A DNA stretch of 64,000 bases from Maricaulis sp048269565 (lineage in GTDB: Bacteria; Pseudomonadota; Alphaproteobacteria; Caulobacterales; Maricaulaceae). The stretch spans positions 62,001 through 126,000 of the forward strand of contig NZ_JBLXIK010000004.1 in NCBI RefSeq assembly GCF_048269565.1, written 5' to 3'. The notes under the pieces are model-generated. The model had not been told where the DNA came from. It saw nothing but the letters and a program-made list of their open reading frames with translations, and made no database searches. Positions 32,077 to 41,614 of the stretch are shown here, one piece after another. The position numbers were made by a program, and so were the translations under genes. Position 1 is the stretch's first letter; every line of letters starts with the position of its first letter.

Positions 32077-33117
32077 ATGCTCAACTATCTTTTCGGCTTA
32101 CTTTCCGCAGACATCGCCATCGATCTCGGCACCGCCAACACGCTCGTCTACGTCAAGGGACGCGGCGTGGTGCTCAATGAGCCCTCTGTGGTGGCCTACA
32201 AGGTCGAGAAGGGCCGCAAATACGTCCAGGCCGTTGGCGCCGAAGCCAAGCTCATGCTCGGCAAGACACCCGGCAATGTCGAAGCGATCCGCCCGATGCG
32301 CGACGGCGTGATTGCCGACTTCGATGTCGCCGAGGAAATGATCAAGCATTTCATCCAGAAAGTGCACAATCGCCGCTCGATGGTCAGCCCGCAGGTCGTG
32401 ATCTGCGTGCCGTCCGGCGCCACCGCCGTTGAACGCCGCGCCATCCATGAATCGGCGCTCGGTGCCGGTGCGCGCAAGGTCTATCTGATCGACGAGCCGA
32501 TGGCAGCAGCTGTCGGTGCCGGCCTGCCGATCGACGAGCCGACCGGCTCGATGATCGTCGACATCGGCGGCGGCACGACGGAAGTCGCCGTGATGTCGCT
32601 GTCGGGTATCGTCTATTCGCGCTCGGTGCGGGTCGGTGGCGACAAGATGGACGAAGCCATCATCAACTATATCCGCCGCTCGGCGAATCTCCTGATCGGG
32701 GAAACCAGTGCCGAACGGATCAAGAAGGAAATCGGCTCGGCCATGCCGCCGGTGAAGGGCGAAGGCCTTGCCCTCGACATCAAGGGCCGCGACCTGATGA
32801 ATGGCGTGCCGCGCGAAATCTCGATCACCGAGGCGATGATTGCCGATGCGCTGTCCGAGCCGGTCGAGCAAATCGTCGAAGCCGTGAAGCAGGCGCTTGA
32901 GGCGACCCCGCCCGAGCTGGCCGCCGATATCGTCGACAAGGGCATTGTCCTGACCGGCGGCGGCGCCTTGCTGCGCAATCTCGATACCGAGCTTCGCGAG
33001 CGCACCGGCCTGCCGGTCTGCCTGGCCGACGATCCGCTGTCCTGCGTTGTGCTGGGATGCGGCAAGGCGGTTGAAGATCTTAAGCTTTGGCGCCCCATTC
33101 TGTCCGAAGCGGTCTAG
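32077..33117 (+). CDS. mreB: Rod shape-determining actin homologue MreB
   Basis: MreB polymerises under the membrane and guides the elongation peptidoglycan machinery. The 346-residue protein begins MLNYLFGLLSADIAIDLGTA (phosphate 1 loop DLGTANTLVY), with the connect and phosphate 2 regions SMIVDIGGGTTEVAVMSLSG, ERIKKEIGSAMP, and adenosine region GIVLTGGGALLRNLD. The ATG at 32077 matches the usual N-terminal amphipathic stretch. First gene of the mreB-mreC-mreD-mrdA-rodA cluster. Confidence 0.98.
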   Translation: MLNYLFGLLSADIAIDLGTANTLVYVKGRGVVLNEPSVVAYKVEKGRKYVQAVGAEAKLMLGKTPGNVEAIRPMRDGVIADFDVAEEMIKHFIQKVHNRRSMVSPQVVICVPSGATAVERRAIHESALGAGARKVYLIDEPMAAAVGAGLPIDEPTGSMIVDIGGGTTEVAVMSLSGIVYSRSVRVGGDKMDEAIINYIRRSANLLIGETSAERIKKEIGSAMPPVKGEGLALDIKGRDLMNGVPREISITEAMIADALSEPVEQIVEAVKQALEATPPELAADIVDKGIVLTGGGALLRNLDTELRERTGLPVCLADDPLSCVVLGCGKAVEDLKLWRPILSEAV

Positions 33118-33150
33118 TCTGCCGGTTCACGCAGGGGCAGGAGTGAGTGA

Positions 33151-34149
33151 TTGGCTTCTCGTCGTTCAGGACGGCATGAAGGTGAAGGTGGTGTTCGATT
33201 TTCGCGAACACTGTTTATCGCCCTGCTTGTCCTCTCAGGCGCCCTGATCGCCTTTGACCGCCCCGAATCCCGCTCGGCCGGATTTGCCAGCTTCCGTTCC
33301 GGTTTCACCGATATTGCCGCGCCGGTGCTTGAACTGGCGGCGCAGCCGGTGCGCGGCCTGAAGAATATCGGTCCCTATTTCCGGCGCCAGGGTGAACTCG
33401 CCGAGGAAAACGCCCGCCTGCGCCAGCAATTGATCGAGGCGCGCTATTGGGAAGACCTGGCCTACCGCCAGCGCGACCGCATCGAGGTCTATGAAGCGGC
33501 GCTCGAGATCGACTCGCCGGCCACGCGCGAGCGGATCGGCGCCTGGACGGTGGCCGATCCGGAAGGCCCCTTCGTCCGTGCCCGCCTGATCGGTCGCGGC
33601 AGTGATGCCGGTATCGACGACGGTTATCCGGTGATCAATCTCTACGGCCTGGTCGGGCGCGTGTTCGAGACCGGCCGGCGTTCGGCGCGGATCCTGTTGC
33701 TGACAGACCTCAACAGCCGCATTCCGGTGATGGCCGACCGGTCCAATGCCCGTGCGATCCTGATCGGTGACAATACCGCCTTCCCGCGTCTGGACTATGT
33801 CGGCCGCGATGCCGATATCCGGCCCGGCGACCGCATTGTCAGTTCCGGCGATGACGGCATCCTGCCGCGCGGCCTGCCGGTCGGCGAGGCGGTCGAGGCG
33901 CGCGATGGCAGCTGGCGTGTACGGCTGTATTCCGACCAGGCCCCGGTCGATTTCGTCTGGGTCTGGCCCTATGAGCGGATCGCCGCCCCGGGCGAGGACG
34001 AGGCCGAGGCTGAGGCCGGGCTTGAGGCCGGGGTCCCGCCGGCGACGGCGCCCGACCCCGCGGCAGCAGCTCCGGAGACGGTAATCGAGGACGGCGCGAT
34101 AGCAGAAGAACCGGCTGATGCAGCGGCCCCGACCGGAGGCGAGCGATGA
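33151..34149 (+). CDS. mreC: Rod shape-determining protein MreC
   Basis: MreC is a bitopic periplasmic scaffold linking MreB to PBP2 and RodA. The 332-residue protein has a TTG start with GGAG seven bases upstream, one membrane helix (LFIALLVLSGALIAFD, about 21-36), a coiled-coil neck (AEENARLRQQLIEARYWED), the two-barrel MreC domain (about 125-275, e.g. VINLYGLVGRVFETGRRSAR) and an acidic Ala/Glu/Pro-rich tail of about 50 residues, longer than in E. coli. It overlaps mreD by four bases. Confidence 0.94.
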   Translation: MASRRSGRHEGEGGVRFSRTLFIALLVLSGALIAFDRPESRSAGFASFRSGFTDIAAPVLELAAQPVRGLKNIGPYFRRQGELAEENARLRQQLIEARYWEDLAYRQRDRIEVYEAALEIDSPATRERIGAWTVADPEGPFVRARLIGRGSDAGIDDGYPVINLYGLVGRVFETGRRSARILLLTDLNSRIPVMADRSNARAILIGDNTAFPRLDYVGRDADIRPGDRIVSSGDDGILPRGLPVGEAVEARDGSWRVRLYSDQAPVDFVWVWPYERIAAPGEDEAEAEAGLEAGVPPATAPDPAAAAPETVIEDGAIAEEPADAAAPTGGER

Positions 34150-34667
34150 GAAAGACCTCTGAACGCCAGACCCCCTATTGGGCGGCCGCCGCCTGTGCCC
34201 TGACGGTTTTCCTCGCCCTGGTCGTCCAGGCCGCGCCGACGCAATTGATCGACGGCGTCAATATCATGCCGACCTGGCCGCTGATCGCGATTTTCCTCTG
34301 GGCGGGGTTGCGGCCGTATTTCATGCCGCCGATCATCGTGTTCTCGATCGGGCTCTGCCAGGACCTGCTGACCGGCGCGCCGATGGGCGTGTGGGCGCTG
34401 GCCTATCTGGTGTCGATCTCGGCGCTGCGCTTTCGCGGCGAGGACGGCATGCCGCGCGATCTGCCGCCAATCCTGGCGCGTTTTGCCGGCACGCTGGTGC
34501 TGGCCCACACCATCGCCTATGGCGCCGGCAGCCTGGCGCTGGGCCAGCTGGCCGATGTCCGCCCCTTGATCATCGAGGCGACGGCGACCATGCTGATGTT
34601 TCCCCTGATTGCCCATCTGGCACTCCGCCGGCGCCGCAGCAGCCGAACCGGCTTTATCGGAGGATGA
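34146..34667 (+). CDS. mreD: Rod shape-determining protein MreD
   Basis: A 173-residue integral membrane protein with five or six helices (AAAACALTVFLALVVQAAPT, LIAIFLWAGLRPYFMPPIIV, FSIGLCQDLLTGAPMGVWAL), the last carrying the conserved G-L-x-x-D-L-L-x-G-x-P-x-G motif of MreD. The ATG overlaps the mreC stop codon (ATGA). MreD completes the MreBCD scaffold of the elongation machinery. Confidence 0.94.
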   Translation: MRKTSERQTPYWAAAACALTVFLALVVQAAPTQLIDGVNIMPTWPLIAIFLWAGLRPYFMPPIIVFSIGLCQDLLTGAPMGVWALAYLVSISALRFRGEDGMPRDLPPILARFAGTLVLAHTIAYGAGSLALGQLADVRPLIIEATATMLMFPLIAHLALRRRRSSRTGFIGG

Positions 34668-34679
34668 TCGCGAAACCCG

Positions 34680-36554
34680 ATGCGCGCTGACCGCCAGGAA
34701 CAGGATAGCAAGTTTACCCGCCGGGCCCTGCTGATGGCAGGCGGCGGAGCGCTGGCCTTTACGGGGCTGAGCGCACGCCTGTATTCGCTGCAGGTGCTCG
34801 AGGGTGAGCGCTACCGGCTTCTGTCCGAAGACAACCAGTTCAACTTCCGCCTGGTCCCGCCCTCGCGCGGGCGCATTCTCGACCGTTTCGGTGCCCTGCT
34901 GGCGGATAATCGCGACAGTTTCCGGGTCTTGATCGTGCCGGAACAGGCCGGCGATGTCGCCGCCGCGCTCGACCGGCTGGCGCGCTTCATGCCGCTGAGC
35001 GATCACGAGCGCGACCGTGTCCTGCGTGCGGCCAGCCGCGGCGCCCGGTTCAATGCCATCACGGTTGCCGAGGATCTCGACTGGCAGACCTTTTCGGCCA
35101 TCAATCTCAATGCGCCCGAGCTGGCCGGCATGGCGCCGGATGTCGGCGAGGTGCGCTCCTATCCCTATGCGGCTGCCTTTGCCCATGTCGTCGGCTATGT
35201 CCAGGCCCCCAACGAGGATGATCTCGCTGACGAAACGCGCGAAGCCGAGCGGCTATTGCGCCATCCCGGTTTCCGGGTCGGCAAGACCGGGGTCGAGATT
35301 GCCCGCGAACGCGATCTGCGCGGCGCGGCCGGTGCGCTGAAGATCGAGGTCAATGCCGTCGGCCGCGTGATCCGCGAACTGCCCGAGCAGTCGACCTCGC
35401 CGCAGCAGGGCCATGACGTGGTCATGACGCTGGACGCCGATATCCAGCAATACGCCTATGAGCGGCTCGGGCAGGACAGCGCCTCCGCCGTGGTGATTGA
35501 CGTCAATACCGGCGAGCTGATTGCGCTCGTCTCCGCGCCCAGCTTTGACCCCAACCTGTTTGTCGGCGGGATTTCCAGCGCCGACTTTGCCGGTCTGCGC
35601 AATAATGATCACCGGCCGCTGTTCCAGAAATCGATCCAGGGCACCTATCCGCCCGGCTCGACCTTCAAGGCGGTTTCGGCCGCCGCGGCGATCGAGCACA
35701 ATGTCTTCCGGCCCAATGAGACGGTGCATTGCAGTGGCTCGGTGCGGCTGGGCAATCGCGAATTCCACTGCTGGCGCCGCCAGGGCCATGGCAATGTCGA
35801 TTTGCGCACGGCGCTCAAGACATCCTGCGACATCTTTTTTTACGAAGCGGCGGCCCGGCTCGGGATTGACCGGCTGCATGCGATGGGCCAGCGGTTCGGA
35901 ATTGGCGAGCAATTCGATATCGGCATTTCCGGCGTTGCTCGGGGCATCATGCCCAATCCCGCCTGGAAGCGGGCGCAGCGCGACGAGGGCTGGTCGACCG
36001 GTGACAGCTATAACACCGTTATCGGGCAGGGCTCGATGCTGGCATCGCCGCTGCAGCTGGCCGTGATGACGGCGCGCGTTGCCTCCGGACGGGCGATCGA
36101 GCCGACCCTCTATCGCAATGCGATGGCGCCGCCGGCGCCGCATATCGGCTTGCGCGATGATTCCATGACCCGCGTGCGCGACGCACTCCGGGCCGCGGCA
36201 GAGGAGCCGGGTGGCACCTCCTTCTCGCTGGGCGGTCTGGGCATTGACGGCATCGAGATGGCCGGCAAGACCGGCACGGCGCAGGTCTATTCCATCACGG
36301 CGGCCGAGCGCGAATCCGGTGTCCGCACCCAGCTCGACCTGCCCTGGCGGCTGCGCGATCATGGCCTGTTTGTCTGTTACGCACCGGCGGATGCGCCGAA
36401 ATATGCAGTCGTGGTCGTGGTCGAGCATGGTGGCGGATCGAGCGCGGCAACCCACCCGGCCCGCGACATCCTGCGCCGGGTCGTGGCGCGCGATCCATCA
36501 AGCCGGCCGGGCGTTTTTGCCGATCTGGGCAATCTTCCGGGAAGGGGGGCCTGA
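34680..36554 (+). CDS. mrdA: Penicillin-binding protein 2 (elongation transpeptidase)
   Basis: PBP2 cross-links peptidoglycan during rod elongation and works with RodA. The 624-residue protein has an N-terminal anchor (RALLMAGGGALAFTGLSARL), the PBP dimerisation domain (about 60-230), and the transpeptidase domain with active-site S327 and K330 (PPGSTFK), SCD at 382-384 and KTGTA at 530-534. The ATG at 34680 follows mreD by 12 bases, and the stop codon overlaps the rodA start. Confidence 0.97.
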   Translation: MRADRQEQDSKFTRRALLMAGGGALAFTGLSARLYSLQVLEGERYRLLSEDNQFNFRLVPPSRGRILDRFGALLADNRDSFRVLIVPEQAGDVAAALDRLARFMPLSDHERDRVLRAASRGARFNAITVAEDLDWQTFSAINLNAPELAGMAPDVGEVRSYPYAAAFAHVVGYVQAPNEDDLADETREAERLLRHPGFRVGKTGVEIARERDLRGAAGALKIEVNAVGRVIRELPEQSTSPQQGHDVVMTLDADIQQYAYERLGQDSASAVVIDVNTGELIALVSAPSFDPNLFVGGISSADFAGLRNNDHRPLFQKSIQGTYPPGSTFKAVSAAAAIEHNVFRPNETVHCSGSVRLGNREFHCWRRQGHGNVDLRTALKTSCDIFFYEAAARLGIDRLHAMGQRFGIGEQFDIGISGVARGIMPNPAWKRAQRDEGWSTGDSYNTVIGQGSMLASPLQLAVMTARVASGRAIEPTLYRNAMAPPAPHIGLRDDSMTRVRDALRAAAEEPGGTSFSLGGLGIDGIEMAGKTGTAQVYSITAAERESGVRTQLDLPWRLRDHGLFVCYAPADAPKYAVVVVVEHGGGSSAATHPARDILRRVVARDPSSRPGVFADLGNLPGRGA

Positions 36555-37699
36555 TGGCCGTTTTCCGCGAGAGTGTGCCGCGCGACCTGCCGGGCAAGCT
36601 TATGGAGCTCAACTGGTCGCTGGTTCTGCTCCTGGTCCTGCTGGGCGCTGCCGGTGTCGGCATGCTGTATTCGGTCGGCGGTGGTTCGTGGGAGCCGTGG
36701 GCGGCGCGTCATGCGATGCGCTTCGCGGTCGGCTTTGCCGGAATGCTGGTGCTGGCGATGTTTCCGCCCCGCTTCTGGATGGGCGTCGCCTATCCGATTT
36801 ATGCCGTTGCCCTGGTCTTGCTGATCGGGGCCGAACTGTTCGGCGCCACGGTCAATGGTTCGCAGCGCTGGCTTGATATCGGACCGATCCGTCTGCAGCC
36901 GTCCGAGATCATGAAAATCGCGCTCGTCTTCGCACTGGCGCGCTTTTATCACGACCTGCCGACCGAGCGGGTGTCGCGTCTGGGCGGGCTGCTGGTGCCG
37001 GCGGCGTTGATCGGCATTCCTGCGATACTGATCCTGAAACAGCCCGATCTCGGCACCACCCTGCTGCTGGTCGCGACCGGCGGCGCCGTCGTTTTCCTGG
37101 CCGGGTTGAGCTGGAAAGTAATCCTGCCGGGCGTGATTGCGGGGATTGCCGGCGGGATCGGCTTCTTCACCTACGGGCTCGAGGATTACCAGCGCCAGCG
37201 CATCATGACGATGTTCAGTCCCGATTCCGATCCGCTCGGTGCGGGCTATCAGATCCTGCAGTCGAAGATCGCGCTCGGCTCAGGCGGCTTTACCGGCAAG
37301 GGCTTCATGGAGGGCACGCAGTCGCAACTCGACTATCTGCCGGAGAAGCAGACCGACTTCATCTTCACGATTCTCGGCGAGGAATTCGGCTTCGTTGGCG
37401 GTCTGGTGATCCTGACGGTCTACGCCCTGGTGCTGGCCAATACCGTGGCGATCGCGACCAGCTGCAAATCAACCTTCCTGCGCCTGATGACAATGGGCGT
37501 GGCGACCACTTTCGGCCTCTACGTCTTCATCAATGTCGGCATGGTGATGGGAACCCTGCCGGTGGTGGGGGTGCCGCTGCCGATGATTTCCTATGGCGGC
37601 ACGGTGATGCTGGCGGTGCTGGCCGGTTTCGGCCTCATTCTCGGGGCGCATATTCACCGCAATGCCGAGCCGCCGCGCGGTGTCGGCCTGTTCGGCTGA
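36554..37699 (+). CDS. rodA: Peptidoglycan glycosyltransferase RodA
   Basis: A SEDS-family membrane enzyme polymerising glycan strands with PBP2. The 381 residues contain ten hydrophobic helices and the conserved segments GSQRWLDIGPIRLQPSEIMK, LKQPDLGTTLLLVATGG, GSGGFTGKGFMEGTQSQLDY, LPEKQTDFIFTILGEEFGFV and PLPMISYGGTVMLA, all SEDS hallmarks, including the aspartate after the KQP motif. It ends the mre cluster. Confidence 0.97.
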   Translation: MAVFRESVPRDLPGKLMELNWSLVLLLVLLGAAGVGMLYSVGGGSWEPWAARHAMRFAVGFAGMLVLAMFPPRFWMGVAYPIYAVALVLLIGAELFGATVNGSQRWLDIGPIRLQPSEIMKIALVFALARFYHDLPTERVSRLGGLLVPAALIGIPAILILKQPDLGTTLLLVATGGAVVFLAGLSWKVILPGVIAGIAGGIGFFTYGLEDYQRQRIMTMFSPDSDPLGAGYQILQSKIALGSGGFTGKGFMEGTQSQLDYLPEKQTDFIFTILGEEFGFVGGLVILTVYALVLANTVAIATSCKSTFLRLMTMGVATTFGLYVFINVGMVMGTLPVVGVPLPMISYGGTVMLAVLAGFGLILGAHIHRNAEPPRGVGLFG

Positions 37700-37808
37700 A
37701 GAGTTTCATTGAATACGCACGCTTGACCCGGCTTTAGGGTTGGGGAAGTGTGCGCGTTAAGTAATTATCGCCGGGGCGCTCAAGCGCCCGGCATCAGGGG
37801 AGAGTTTC

Positions 37809-39161
37809 ATGGCAGCTGCGCTCGCGGGCACGCACGCCCATTGGTCGTCGCGTTTTGCATTCATCATGGCCGCCGTCGGTTCCGCCGTCGGCCTGGGCAA
37901 TCTCTGGCGTTTTCCGTTCATGACGGGCCAGAATGGCGGTTCGGCCTTCGTGCTGATCTATATCGGCTGTGTCATCCTGTTCGCCCTGCCGGTTCTGATG
38001 GCCGAGCTGGCGATTGGCCGTCACGCACAGCAATCCGCCATCACCTCGACGCGCAAGATGGCGATCGAGGCCGGCAAGTCCGGCAAGTGGTCGGTGGTTG
38101 GCTGGGTCTGTACTGCGGCCGGTTTCCTGGTGCTGACGACCTATAGCGTCATCGCCGGTCAGGTCATGGCCTTCTCGGCGGCCGGCTTCGCCGGCGGTTT
38201 TGCCGAACCCGATGGCGCGACGATGTTTTACAACACCGACGGCATCAAGATGTTCTGGCATTTCCTGTTCATGACGCTGACGATCCTGATCGTCTCACGC
38301 GGATTGAAGGGCGGGATCGAGCGCGTCGCCACCATCTTGATGCCGCTCTTCTTCGTCGTGCTGATCGGCCTGACGATCTACTCCATGACGAATGGTGCCG
38401 CAGGCGCAGCCGTGAGCTATCTGTTCACGCCCGATTTCACCGCCGTGACCGGTCAGACCTTCATCGCCGCGCTCGGCCAGGCCTTCTTCTCGGTCAGCGT
38501 CGCCTCGGCGATCATGATCACCTATGGCTCCTATCTGCCGCGCGATTCCAATATCGGCTCTTCGGCGGTCCTGATCGTGTCGGCCGACACAATGGTGGCC
38601 CTGATTGCCGGTCTGATGATCTTCCCGATCGTCTTCCTGGTCGGGATGGACCCGGCCGCCGGGCTCGGCCTGATCTTCACGGCCTTGCCACAGGTCTTCT
38701 CGACCATGCCTGCCGGCAACATTATCGGCGGCGCTTTCTTCGCGCTGGCCTTTATTGCCGCCCTGACCTCGTCCATCTCCCTGCTGGAAGCCACCGTGGC
38801 CTTCATCGAGGAGAATGCGAGCTTCGGTCGCGCCATGACCGCCTGCCTGCTGGGCGGCTTTGCCTTCATGATCGGTGCGGGCGCGGTCTATTCGGAGGCT
38901 TTCGCCGGCGGCTTTGTCGATGTGCTCTCCGGCCAGATCCTGTTGCCGCTGGGCGGTTTCCTGGTCGCGGTTTTCGCCGGCTGGGTGATCCCGAAATCCC
39001 TGATGCGGACCGAATTGTCGCACGCGTCATCGGGCCTGTTCGCCTTCTTCCACTTTGCGGTGCGCTATATCGTGCCGGTGGCGATCGGGGCGATTCTGGT
39101 GCTTGGCCTCGACGACATGTTCAATGACGGCCGGATTGGCTCCATGATCGGCCTCGGCTGA
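37809..39161 (+). CDS. Sodium-dependent neurotransmitter:sodium symporter (NSS) family transporter
   Basis: A 450-residue LeuT-fold membrane protein, a likely amino-acid/Na+ symporter. The first helix contains the hallmark FIMAAVGSAVGLGNLWRFPF, followed by NGGSAFVLIYIGCVILFALP and MAELAIGRHAQ; the unwound helix 6 region lies near SLFEASVAS-like FFSVSVASAIMITYGSY. The ATG at 37809 follows GGGGAG. A small GGGCGC..GCGCCC hairpin (37774-37789) lies in the leader. A perfect terminator follows at 39199. The amino-acid substrate cannot be read from sequence. Confidence 0.92.
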   Translation: MAAALAGTHAHWSSRFAFIMAAVGSAVGLGNLWRFPFMTGQNGGSAFVLIYIGCVILFALPVLMAELAIGRHAQQSAITSTRKMAIEAGKSGKWSVVGWVCTAAGFLVLTTYSVIAGQVMAFSAAGFAGGFAEPDGATMFYNTDGIKMFWHFLFMTLTILIVSRGLKGGIERVATILMPLFFVVLIGLTIYSMTNGAAGAAVSYLFTPDFTAVTGQTFIAALGQAFFSVSVASAIMITYGSYLPRDSNIGSSAVLIVSADTMVALIAGLMIFPIVFLVGMDPAAGLGLIFTALPQVFSTMPAGNIIGGAFFALAFIAALTSSISLLEATVAFIEENASFGRAMTACLLGGFAFMIGAGAVYSEAFAGGFVDVLSGQILLPLGGFLVAVFAGWVIPKSLMRTELSHASSGLFAFFHFAVRYIVPVAIGAILVLGLDDMFNDGRIGSMIGLG

Positions 39162-39198
39162 TCCACGCCGGTCCTGGCGGCAAGGACGTCAATGACAA

Positions 39199-39233
39199 GG
39201 CCCCGCCGGCGCGGATCGCTGGCGGGGCCTTTT
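39199..39233 (+). terminator. Intrinsic terminator of the NSS transporter gene
   Basis: A 9-bp GC-rich stem (GGCCCCGCC at 39199-39207 pairing with GGCGGGGCC at 39221-39229) with a 13-base loop, followed by TTTT. It lies 38 bases after the stop codon. Confidence 0.85.
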
Positions 39234-39256
39234 GCTGTCTGAGGCCGGTCTATGCC

Positions 39257-40234
39257 CTAGCCGCCGAACTGGTCGGCGAAACTGTCAGTGGCGCGCACCA
39301 GTCCATCGACAATGCCCGGTTCGCCGGCGGCATGGCCGGCGTCGGGAATCATGCGGAGCCGGGCACGGGGCCATTCGCGCGCCAGGCTCCAGGCCGTCTG
39401 CGGCGGGGTCACCACATCATAGCGGCCCTGCACGATGATGCCGGGCAGATGCTTGAAGCGCGGCGTGCTGTCGAGCAGGGCGCCGTCATGCTCGAGAAAA
39501 CCCTTGTGCGCGAAATAATGGGTTTCCATCCGCGCGAGCGCATCGGCGCGCATCGGGTCTGCCAGCGGGGCGTCGGGCTGTCCGGCCAGGCTGATCAAGG
39601 CGCTCTCCCAGCGCGACCAGGCCAGCGCGTCGGGGCGACGGCGGGTGATGTCCGGCTCGAGCAGGCGTTCGTAATAGGCCTTCACCACATCTTCACGCTC
39701 GGTCGCGCTGAGCGAGCCGGTCAGCCGGTCCCAGGCGTCGGGGAACAGCATGTTGGCGCCGTTGCGATAGAACCAGTCGAGCTCGAGCTGACGGCACAGG
39801 AAGACCCCGCGCAGGATCAGGCCGAGGCAATGGTCGGCGTGTTCGCGGGCATAGGCGACGGCGAGGGTGGCGCCCCAGGAGCCGCCGAAGATCACCGCCT
39901 TGTCGATACCGAGCGCGGTGCGGATGCGTTCGATATCGCTGACAAGGTGGGCGGTGGTATTGGCGTTGAGCTCGCCATGCGGTGTCGAACGCCCGCAGCC
40001 GCGCTGGTCAAACAGGATGATGCGATAACGCGCCGGATCGAAGAAACGGCGCAGCGCCGGCGAGATGCCGCCGCCGGGACCGCCATGCAGGGCGATGACC
40101 GGCAGGCCATCGGCGCGACCGCATTCCTCGAGATAGAGCTCATGGCCATCACCGACATCCAGCCGCGAGGCGCGATAGGGCCGGATCGGCGGGTAGAGCT
40201 GGCGGCGTGAGTAGGCGGTATCCATCGCATCCAT
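39257..40234 (-). CDS. pip: Proline iminopeptidase
   Basis: A 325-residue alpha/beta hydrolase of peptidase family S33 that releases N-terminal proline. Oxyanion loop HGGPGGGISP, FDQRGCGRSTPHGEL, nucleophile in GGSWGATLA, the cap region with RLLEPDITRRRPDALAWSRW, the catalytic Asp in QGRYDVVTP and His in PDAGHAAGEPG are all seen. The start MDAMDTAYSRRQLYPPIRPY is normal for the family, with a second ATG three codons in. No signal peptide. Confidence 0.93.
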   Translation of the reverse strand: MDAMDTAYSRRQLYPPIRPYRASRLDVGDGHELYLEECGRADGLPVIALHGGPGGGISPALRRFFDPARYRIILFDQRGCGRSTPHGELNANTTAHLVSDIERIRTALGIDKAVIFGGSWGATLAVAYAREHADHCLGLILRGVFLCRQLELDWFYRNGANMLFPDAWDRLTGSLSATEREDVVKAYYERLLEPDITRRRPDALAWSRWESALISLAGQPDAPLADPMRADALARMETHYFAHKGFLEHDGALLDSTPRFKHLPGIIVQGRYDVVTPPQTAWSLAREWPRARLRMIPDAGHAAGEPGIVDGLVRATDSFADQFGG

Positions 40235-40340
40235 CTGTCGTTAGGGCGTCATCAATATAATATTGCATAGCTTCTCGCGCCTACTCACTATATCTTCCAC
40301 AGGCATTGGGGCTGGCTTTGTGTTTGGGAACCATCATTTG

Positions 40341-41009
40341 ATGCGTCGTTTTCTGGGTGTTTTGGCGGCAGTGTGTGCGTGCGGATCGATCGCCGCCTGC
40401 GCTAGCGATCCGATTTCCCTTGTAGGAACAGGGGCTTCCGACACCAGTCTGCGATCAAATCCTGTGCAGGCCCAGCTGCTGGATGCCGCCCGGGCCCTTG
40501 AAACCACCTATCGTGACAATGCCTGGGCCGGAACATCCGGTCCCATGGATGCGGCGCGCGGCTGGATGGACCGTCTGACCGGTCAGAACGACAACCCTGT
40601 TGCCGCCGTTCCTGCCGGACAGGCTTATGTCGAACAGCGCCAGCTTCTGGTGATGGATGCCGGCCAGGCCGGCGAGGCCTTCACGGCTGATGTCGAGCAG
40701 GCAGTGATGCTGGCGCGGCAGCTGGACCAGGCCGCACGCGCCGTGACGCTGCAGCCGATGGGCTTCAACCGGGCAGCGCTGACCCGGGACCTCAATGATG
40801 TCGAGACCGCCATTGGCCTGACGCGTGAAGCGGTGGACACTTTCGATGCCAGTGTGGTGATGTTGTCTGAGCTGGTGTCGGAAGCGGATATCGCGCACGT
40901 GAATTCGCGGCGCGACCAGCTCGCCTTCCTGTCCGAGAGCCTGCGCGACCGGGCCGACGAACTGGCGCGCATCCGGCGCGACCTGCGCAATCTGCCGCCC
41001 TTCAGCTGA
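40341..41009 (+). CDS. Predicted lipoprotein with helical body
   Basis: A 222-residue protein starting MRRFLGVLAAVCACGSIAAC with a lipobox IAAC and lipidated Cys20. The rest is mainly long amphipathic helices (e.g. EQAVMLARQLDQAARAVTLQ, DRADELARIRRDLRNLPP), like periplasmic helical bundles or coiled coils. An upstream frame to 40263 lacks a signal peptide, so the ATG at 40341 is chosen. It touches the methyltransferase gene by one base (ATGATG at the junction). Function unknown. Confidence 0.75.
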   Translation: MRRFLGVLAAVCACGSIAACASDPISLVGTGASDTSLRSNPVQAQLLDAARALETTYRDNAWAGTSGPMDAARGWMDRLTGQNDNPVAAVPAGQAYVEQRQLLVMDAGQAGEAFTADVEQAVMLARQLDQAARAVTLQPMGFNRAALTRDLNDVETAIGLTREAVDTFDASVVMLSELVSEADIAHVNSRRDQLAFLSESLRDRADELARIRRDLRNLPPFS

Positions 41010-41614
41010 TGCTTGATCCCGATACTGTCAAAGGCTTCCTCGACCCGCTCGAGGGGGCAGCCCTGGCCGCGCTGGCGCGTGAGGCCGGTCGTCTCGGGCC
41101 CGTGCTGGAAATCGGATCCTATTGCGGCAAGTCGGCGCTTTATCTCGGACCCGCCGCGCGCGAGGCCGGAAGCCTGCTCTACACGCTCGACCATCACCGT
41201 GGCTCGGAGGAACACCAGGCCGGCGAGGAGTATCACGACCCGGAACTCTTCAATGCCGAGCTGGGCGCGGTCGAGACACTGCCCGCCCTGCGCAGCACGC
41301 TGTTCCGCGCCGGGCTGGAGGATTGTGTCGTGCCGCTGGTCGGACGCTCGGCGCTGATCGCCGCCCACTGGAGCACGCCGCTGGGCATGGTCTTCATCGA
41401 TGGCGGGCATTCGATGGACGCGGCGCTGGCCGATTATCGCGGCTGGAGTGGCCAGCTGGTCGCCGGCGGCATCCTGGCGATCCACGACGTGTTTCCCGAC
41501 CCGGCCGATGGCGGCCGCCCGCCCTATGAAATCTGGAAACTCGCGGTGGCGTCAGGTCTCTATGAGACCGTCAATCGCGTCGGGACGCTGGAAGTTCTGC
41601 GCCGCCTCGCTTGA
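41009..41614 (+). CDS. Class I AdoMet-dependent methyltransferase
   Basis: A 201-residue protein of the Methyltransf_24 type: LGPVLEIGSYCGKSALYLGP (motif I, GSYCGKS), LYTLDHHRGSEEH (acidic residue at the end of the second strand), and MVFIDGGHSMDAALADYRGW, a DGGHSY-like motif, followed by GGILAIHDVF. Such enzymes often methylate saccharide or small-molecule hydroxyls. Here it is coupled to a lipoprotein gene and its 3' end overlaps the convergent cyclase-fold gene by 44 bases. Substrate unknown. Confidence 0.83.
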   Translation: MLDPDTVKGFLDPLEGAALAALAREAGRLGPVLEIGSYCGKSALYLGPAAREAGSLLYTLDHHRGSEEHQAGEEYHDPELFNAELGAVETLPALRSTLFRAGLEDCVVPLVGRSALIAAHWSTPLGMVFIDGGHSMDAALADYRGWSGQLVAGGILAIHDVFPDPADGGRPPYEIWKLAVASGLYETVNRVGTLEVLRRLA